Below are positions 21,369 through 26,271 of a DNA stretch of 26,271 bases, piece by piece. Within the stretch, counting starts at the first letter, position 1. Each line of letters opens with the position of its first letter. The stretch comes from Spirochaetaceae bacterium (lineage in GTDB: Bacteria; Spirochaetota; Spirochaetia; B11-G9): the NCBI GenBank assembly GCA_030600745.1, contig JAUVLL010000004.1, positions 1 to 26,271 of the forward strand, written 5' to 3'. Both the position numbers and the translations under genes were made by a program. Under the pieces are notes generated by a model, which saw only the letters and a program-made list of their open reading frames with translations, searched no databases and had not been told where the DNA came from.

Positions 21369-22747
21369 GGCTTTCTCTGTATTCCGTATTTCTTTATCAT
21401 ATTCTGAAGAAGCCTTCGATCCATTTTAGAAATGCGGGATGCACGTGAAATGTTCCAGTTGTTCTGTATCATTAGTTTCCTTATAAAGAGTATTTCAAGC
21501 TCTGAAACTGCTTCATGCCGTACTGTTTTTTTTCGTTCGAGAAGCTCTTCATAGGATTCCGGTACCTGAAGTGAAATATCAGCGGAATCTATTATTTCTA
21601 TAGGTATTTCTTCCAGTGTTATTCTACTGCTTGTAGCAAGAAGTGCCATGTGAGTAATAACATTTCTAAGCTCACGAATATTACCCGGCCAGTTGTACTG
21701 GTGCAGTAATGTATAGACCGGTTCATCAATGGTTAAAGCGGATGTTTCCCTATTTTCTATTATAATTTTTAAAAAATGCCGGGCAATTAATCTAATATCT
21801 TTAGGGCGTTCTCTTAAGGGTGGTATCCTTATTGGAATAACTGCAAGGCGATAATAAAGATCAGCACGGAATTTCCCATCCTCTATTTCTCTCTTTAAAT
21901 TTTTATTAGTTGCGGAAATAATCCGCAAATCTGTATGTACCAGCTCATTGCCTCCAACCTGATAAAAACTCTTTTCTTCTATTACTCTTAGAAGTTTTGC
22001 CTGAAGAGCAAGAGGCATATCACCAATCTCATCGAGGAAAATAGTACCTTTATCGGCAAGTTTAAGTTTGCCTGTTCTATCGCTGTAAGCTCCTGTAAAT
22101 GCACCTTTTTTATATCCAAATAGTTCAGATTCGAGCAGCTCTCCCGGAATCGCAGGACAATTAATTCGAACAAATTTACCATTTCGTTTGCTTGCCCTGT
22201 GTATCATATCGGAAATTATTTCTTTCCCCGTTCCCGTTTCACCCAGAATAAGAATAGGAACATTTGTCTCTGCAACTCTTGCGGCGAGGTTTAACTGCTC
22301 AATTGTACCCGGGTGCTGTGTAATAAATTCAGTAGTTTCAGGAAAAAGAGGTGCATGCAAATTAATACTGGATGTAAATTTTATTGCTCTTTGAATAATA
22401 TTTTTAAGCTGTTCCACTTTAACAGGTTTTGTAAGATAATCATAAGCACCTGCTTTAACTGTTAAAACAGCCTGGTCTATACTGGCATATGCAGTCATTA
22501 TAATTACAGGTAGATTCGGTTCGGTTTTTTTTATATATTGCAGAAGTTTAAGCCCGCTCATACCTGGAAGCCGTACATCAGTTATAAGAATCGATGGTTT
22601 TTCCGTTTTGTACTTTATTAAGAAGCTTTCCGAATCCGCATATCCTTCAACGTTAAAATAATCTCTAAGGTTAAAGATAAGAAGATCCAGCAGTTTCTTT
22701 TCGTCTTCAATAATTGCTACTGTTTTTTCTTTCTCATTCTTTCCCAT
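21365..22747 (-). CDS. NtrC-family sigma-54-dependent response regulator
   Basis: A 460-residue activator with the standard three domains. The receiver (about 8-122) has acidic Glu14-Asp15, phospho-acceptor Asp57 in ILITDVRLPG, Thr85 and Lys108. The AAA+ domain (about 143-375) has Walker A GETGTGKE (169-176), the sigma-54 contact loop GAFTGA (215-220), Walker B TIFLDEIGD and the arginine-finger region RADLYYRLAV. The Fis-type helix-turn-helix ends the protein (about 415-458, LMIQNNWNISRASRISKMDRR). It is the partner of the histidine kinase 17 bases upstream and probably activates the sigma-54 promoter at 19795-19810. Start ATG with a GGGG ribosome binding site. Confidence 0.94.
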   Translation of the reverse strand: MGKNEKEKTVAIIEDEKKLLDLLIFNLRDYFNVEGYADSESFLIKYKTEKPSILITDVRLPGMSGLKLLQYIKKTEPNLPVIIMTAYASIDQAVLTVKAGAYDYLTKPVKVEQLKNIIQRAIKFTSSINLHAPLFPETTEFITQHPGTIEQLNLAARVAETNVPILILGETGTGKEIISDMIHRASKRNGKFVRINCPAIPGELLESELFGYKKGAFTGAYSDRTGKLKLADKGTIFLDEIGDMPLALQAKLLRVIEEKSFYQVGGNELVHTDLRIISATNKNLKREIEDGKFRADLYYRLAVIPIRIPPLRERPKDIRLIARHFLKIIIENRETSALTIDEPVYTLLHQYNWPGNIRELRNVITHMALLATSSRITLEEIPIEIIDSADISLQVPESYEELLERKKTVRHEAVSELEILFIRKLMIQNNWNISRASRISKMDRRLLQNMIKKYGIQRKP

Positions 22748-22764
22748 TGGAACCCCATATTTTT

Positions 22765-24852
22765 TTAAAAAACCGACTGAGGCAATATTATATTAAAAAC
22801 AGTTTTTCCAACAGTACTTTCAACATTGATAGTTCCTCCCGCTTCGGTTATTATCCGTTTGGAAACAGCAAGGCCCAACCCCGTCCCTCCCAGTTTTGTG
22901 GTAAAAAATGGCTCAAATATTTTGTATTCTATTTCCGGAGAAATACCCGGGCCGTTATCTATAAACTGTACCTCAATAGTATCCTGATTTCTTATTATAA
23001 CTGCTTTGAAGGTACCATTTTCCGGTAAAATTTCAATAGCATTGAGTGAAATGTTAAGACATACCTGAATAAATGCTTCCCTGTTTATCATGGCAGTACA
23101 GTTATTATTAGTGAATGATAATTCCAGATGTATATGATTCTTTAGTGCTTTCCGTGATATAAGTTCAAATGTTCTTTTTATAGTTTCTTTAATATCTGTC
23201 TGAGAATGTTCAATTTGTCCCAGAGGAGGGAGGGTCAGAAGCCTGTTTAATAACTTAGACATTCTCTCTGTCTCTTCCAGAATATCTACAGCTAAACGTC
23301 GTATCTCTTTTCCGGTAAGGTCTTTTGAAACAATGGTTTCGGCAGAAGTAGAAATAATAGAGAGGGGATTTCTTATTTCATGGGCAACTTCCGAAGCAAT
23401 TGCATTAAGTACTGTAATTCTTTCTATTTTTGCCTGTTTTTGTTCCAATTCGATTGCACTTGTATGAGTCTGACATCTTCCAATAATAACAGGAATACCG
23501 GAAAAGAATATTTCAAGTTCCTCTATTTCCCTCTGATGCCATGGGCGTGCTACACCCGGGCCGCCTATAAGGCATACTGCATCGAGTTTGTTTTTTGTAA
23601 AAAGCGGAACAGTAAGGCTTATTTTATATTTGTCTAAAAGTTCAAGCTCTTCTCCCTGTTCCCATGAAAGAGCAATTTTATGTAAATCACAAATTTTATG
23701 TATATTATAAAGCTTATCGGCAAGTTCACCATTTAGGGGGAAAAAAAACTCAATATCACACTGATGGAGAGAATGATATTTCTTCATGTTTGTATCTCTC
23801 ATTAAGAAGTAGAACTTTTTAACATGCAGATCGTGTGTAAATAGTTTTATTAGAAATTGATCAAGTTCTATGATATCTATAATCTCAGCTAATTTTGGAA
23901 CAGCGAGGTTCAGAATTTTATGAATATCAGTTAATGACGGGTTCATAAGAGAATCTATTCTGTTTTCGAGAATTCTAATAAGAGGAATAGAAAAATTAAA
24001 AATAAGCAGAAGTTCAAGTATTATAAGAAATGATTCGTGAATAAACAGCGAGTTTATTATAAGAGAGTTTATGGGAACCAGCGCTCTATTGTAGAGGATT
24101 GTAATAAAGCCGAGCAAAGACGGATATATTATAAAAAAACGGAAAACAGCCTTTCTGTCTATATAGCCGAACTGAAAAATAAGTAAAAGGAAATATACTG
24201 TATATATTCCGGAATTTGCAAGGTAAAAGTATATTCCCACCCTTGATGGTAGAAAGACAAAGTTGTTAAAAAGGAGAATAAGTGAAAGAGGGATGAACCC
24301 CGTAAGGACCATGATAACTGTTTTTCTTTCGCGCTGCAGCAGATTGAGTTTTAAACTTCCGGCGACTCTGAAAATTGTCAGAGATAGAAGGGATAATTGA
24401 TAAATAATCATTACTAAATAGATGCTAAAATAAACCGGATTTCTATGTATGTATGACTGAGGCTGAATCAGATCCTTAAAAGAGAGTATTGATAATTCCG
24501 GCTTATAGGTAAGCGTCAGCATAATACCCAGAAGCATTGGAATTATATATAAAAAGGCAAGCAGGATATTAGAGCGGTTTTTTATCCGTCTTCTGGGGAA
24601 AAAGAAGGAAAAATGATAGAAAAGCGGGAAAAAAAAGATACTGCCGAATATAGCCATATTAAGGCCTATCGTTACATGCATACTTCTAAGGAAAGAGTAG
24701 AAAAAAAGTATCTCAAGATTTGTAAGGGTTATTGGAATAAGAAGCAGGCTTAAAAATCTGTTTATCGTACCTTTGACATTATAGTTGTAAATTAAATAGA
24801 TAAGAGCAATATCCAGGATAAATAGAATAATAAGAACAGCACTTACAATCAT
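22765..24852 (-). CDS. Multi-pass membrane sensor histidine kinase with GAF-like domain
   Basis: A 695-residue kinase. About nine hydrophobic helices fill residues 1-295, forming an integral-membrane sensor rather than a periplasmic one. A GAF-like region follows (about 315-460), then a short coiled linker and the HisKA domain with phospho-acceptor His491 in VAHEIRNPLSII. The ATPase domain shows the N box NISLNAIEILPENG, G1 DNGPGISPEI, F box FEPFFTTK and G2 GGTGLGLAVSKRI. The layout (many N-terminal helices, GAF, HisKA, HATPase, with an NtrC-type partner) is like that of PrsK/PrsR pairs of PEP-CTERM systems, but no exosortase genes are visible here. ATG follows AGGG very closely. The response regulator gene follows after 17 bases. 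Confidence 0.92.
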   Translation of the reverse strand: MIVSAVLIILFILDIALIYLIYNYNVKGTINRFLSLLLIPITLTNLEILFFYSFLRSMHVTIGLNMAIFGSIFFFPLFYHFSFFFPRRRIKNRSNILLAFLYIIPMLLGIMLTLTYKPELSILSFKDLIQPQSYIHRNPVYFSIYLVMIIYQLSLLSLTIFRVAGSLKLNLLQRERKTVIMVLTGFIPLSLILLFNNFVFLPSRVGIYFYLANSGIYTVYFLLLIFQFGYIDRKAVFRFFIIYPSLLGFITILYNRALVPINSLIINSLFIHESFLIILELLLIFNFSIPLIRILENRIDSLMNPSLTDIHKILNLAVPKLAEIIDIIELDQFLIKLFTHDLHVKKFYFLMRDTNMKKYHSLHQCDIEFFFPLNGELADKLYNIHKICDLHKIALSWEQGEELELLDKYKISLTVPLFTKNKLDAVCLIGGPGVARPWHQREIEELEIFFSGIPVIIGRCQTHTSAIELEQKQAKIERITVLNAIASEVAHEIRNPLSIISTSAETIVSKDLTGKEIRRLAVDILEETERMSKLLNRLLTLPPLGQIEHSQTDIKETIKRTFELISRKALKNHIHLELSFTNNNCTAMINREAFIQVCLNISLNAIEILPENGTFKAVIIRNQDTIEVQFIDNGPGISPEIEYKIFEPFFTTKLGGTGLGLAVSKRIITEAGGTINVESTVGKTVFNIILPQSVF

Positions 24853-24957
24853 ATCCCTATTCTATCATGAAAAACAAATATTAATCTTACCCGGACTCTA
24901 TGAATCAGGAATAGTTAATAGAAGGAAATCAACTTCTCTCCACAAACCATTTTGCAT

Positions 24958-25220
24958 TCATTCCTCTTCATTATCTTCCCTGGCAATCCCTAAAACAAGG
25001 CCGAAGTTTCCTTTTCCTCCAGCCTGCACACCGGAGACTGCGTCTTCAACAATAATTGCCTGTTTATAATCAACCTGAAGGTTATTACAGGCAGTTGTAA
25101 AATATCCGGCTCCGGTTTCCCTTTCAGATTTAATTCTGCCGAAACAACTCCGTCTACACGGGTTTCAAAAAGTTCAAGTAGACCAGCTGCTGCAACGATG
25201 ATAATTGAAGAGGATCCCAT
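24958..25220 (-). pseudogene. HAD hydrolase (beta-phosphoglucomutase-like) remnant, frameshifted and truncated
   Basis: From 25220 the frame encodes AGLLELFETRVDGVVSAE and KGKPEPDI, the middle of beta-phosphoglucomutase-like HAD proteins (SSS motif II nearby, then the KPxPDIF lysine motif III). Near 25101 one base is missing in a T-run; shifting the frame there continues the protein as DIFTTACNNLQ, QAIIVEDAVSGVQAG (motif IV, with the E-D pair) and LGIAREDNEE before TGA at 24958-24960. The N-terminal nucleophile motif DxDG and the cap domain are absent, and the upstream 25221-25359 has several stops. So the gene is broken by a frameshift and lacks its first half. It follows the GH130 gene, a natural partner for a sugar-phosphate mutase. 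Confidence 0.75.
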
Positions 25221-25359
25221 AAATCGTTATTACCCTTATATTTAGAGATGTGCACTCTTCCTGCACTTCCCAGTCCAGATACCCTCATACTCAAGATCGG
25301 ACAATTCAGAGTTTACCTATGTAAAATCAGCCAGATCTATTGTATAGGCAGCTGCATGG

Positions 25360-26271
25360 TTATAAGTAAAGCAGTTTGCCGGTGACAGGATCCTGACCGT
25401 AACTCTCACATAGTTCTATTAGTACATCCTCATGAGTAATACCGACATTCATGACAGTGTCATCTCCGGCATAATAGACAAGGATGCTGCCGTCATCACG
25501 TCGGATTGCTCCACAGGTAAATACAACATTCGGCACATGGATATAATCACTGATTGTTGTCCGGCAATCTGCCTGGGACGGAAAAAGAATTGGGATGCCG
25601 GACATTTTCACCTTTGCAGGATCTGAAAGATCGTGGAGTGCCACTCCGAGAACATAGGGATTACCGTCCATTGTTGAACGCACTCCGTGAAATATATTTA
25701 ACCAGCCCTTTTTTGTTTTAATAGGAGGTGCTCCGGGACCGATTTTATCTGAAAAAGATGAAGGCCCTCCACCGGTTTTCATTATCGGATCAGTGGAAAT
25801 CTGCCAATTCCCATTTTCCAGATTTTCTGTATAACCTAATTTAATCTGAGTATATGATCCGCCTGTATCACTTTCGGTAATGTCATTCGGACGAAAGAGG
25901 GCAGCGTATTTCCCTTCTATTTTTTCCGGGAAAATGACAACATTTCTCATATCCTGATCAAGCATGGGCCCTGATCTCTTAACAGTTAAGAAATTTTTGG
26001 TAGTTGCAAGCGAAACCCTTACTCTGTCTTTTATTGATTCATGATAAGCACTGTAAGTAATTGCATAGAGATCATTGATTTTTGTTATACGAGGATCTTC
26101 CACTCCTCCGCTTTCGTTTTCAATAAGAGCTGCCTTGTCGATTTTATCATTAAACCAGTCATTTTTAGTTGCGGGTTTCATGAGAGGTTCCTGATCAATA
26201 CGCCAGTCAGTCAAACCATTTTTACTCCGGGCAACTCCCAGAACGCTAATCCCGCATCGAAGGTGGGAGCG
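25360..26271 (-). CDS. GH130 glycoside phosphorylase (runs off right edge)
   Basis: 303 residues are visible and the frame stays open to the edge of the window, so the start is not present; the first visible residues (ISVLGVARSKNGLTDWRID) already match the family. GH130 enzymes phosphorolyse beta-mannosides, such as mannosyl-glucose or mannan oligosaccharides, to mannose 1-phosphate. Seen motifs are GGVEDPRI, holding the Asp proposed as the general acid in characterised members, GPGAPPIKTKKGWLNIFHGV and ILVYYAGDDTVMNVG near the C-terminus, which together form the five-bladed propeller active site. No signal peptide can be judged. The broken HAD gene lies 139 bases downstream, suggesting a former oligosaccharide-use operon. 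Confidence 0.88.
   Translation of the reverse strand, partial: RSHLRCGISVLGVARSKNGLTDWRIDQEPLMKPATKNDWFNDKIDKAALIENESGGVEDPRITKINDLYAITYSAYHESIKDRVRVSLATTKNFLTVKRSGPMLDQDMRNVVIFPEKIEGKYAALFRPNDITESDTGGSYTQIKLGYTENLENGNWQISTDPIMKTGGGPSSFSDKIGPGAPPIKTKKGWLNIFHGVRSTMDGNPYVLGVALHDLSDPAKVKMSGIPILFPSQADCRTTISDYIHVPNVVFTCGAIRRDDGSILVYYAGDDTVMNVGITHEDVLIELCESYGQDPVTGKLLYL

Noticed and set aside
21365..24852. PEP-CTERM/exosortase PrsK-PrsR system
   Set aside because: The domain layout is similar, but no exosortase, PEP-CTERM protein or exopolysaccharide genes are visible in the window.

Overview
This is a 26.3 kb chromosomal window from an AT-rich, Gram-negative (diderm), probably anaerobic bacterium. 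RlpA with a SPOR domain points to an outer membrane and a peptidoglycan septum. Two radical SAM enzymes, ferredoxin-linked PreT/PreA and a ferredoxin-nitroreductase point to anaerobic redox chemistry. The gene mix, the TTG and GTG starts and the GH130 phosphorylase fit Spirochaetota best, but that is inference and no 16S or marker gene is present.

Layout. (1) 1-2136, minus strand: rlpA, a radical SAM/SPASM gene and the start of a PAP2-like membrane gene. (2) 2260-14244: a complete reductive uracil catabolism set arranged as divergent and convergent blocks. These are dihydropyrimidinase (+), an NhaC-type antiporter (-), TauE/SafE exporter + class V PLP enzyme + ArsR (+), EamA + preT + preA (-), and beta-ureidopropionase + NCS2 uracil-type permease (+). 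Uptake is by the permease, reduction to dihydrouracil by PreTA, ring opening by dihydropyrimidinase, and hydrolysis to beta-alanine, CO2 and NH3 by beta-ureidopropionase. Both convergent junctions hold a palindrome built on the same GTAGGGGCAG arm. (3) 14339-15165: two overlapping genes for small membrane-anchored proteins of unknown function, followed by gene debris. (4) 15653-16567: a second EamA transporter, possibly on a nearly leaderless mRNA. (5) 19308-16527, minus strand: an ArsR-headed operon with a Cys-rich ArsR, an overlapping 46-residue protein, a ferredoxin-nitroreductase, a small membrane protein, a methyltransferase and a second small membrane protein that looks like a paralogue of the first.

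(6) 19700-24852: a large radical SAM gene preceded by a sigma-54 type -24/-12 promoter with an inverted repeat about 100 bp upstream, the position of an enhancer site. The next genes, convergent with it, encode an NtrC-type sigma-54 activator and a multi-pass membrane histidine kinase. I infer that this two-component system switches on the radical SAM gene; this is the most specific new regulatory prediction in the window. (7) 24958-26271, minus strand: a frameshifted, N-terminally truncated beta-phosphoglucomutase-like HAD gene after a GH130 glycoside phosphorylase that runs off the right edge.

No tRNA, rRNA, CRISPR array, intact insertion sequence or phage gene was recognised.
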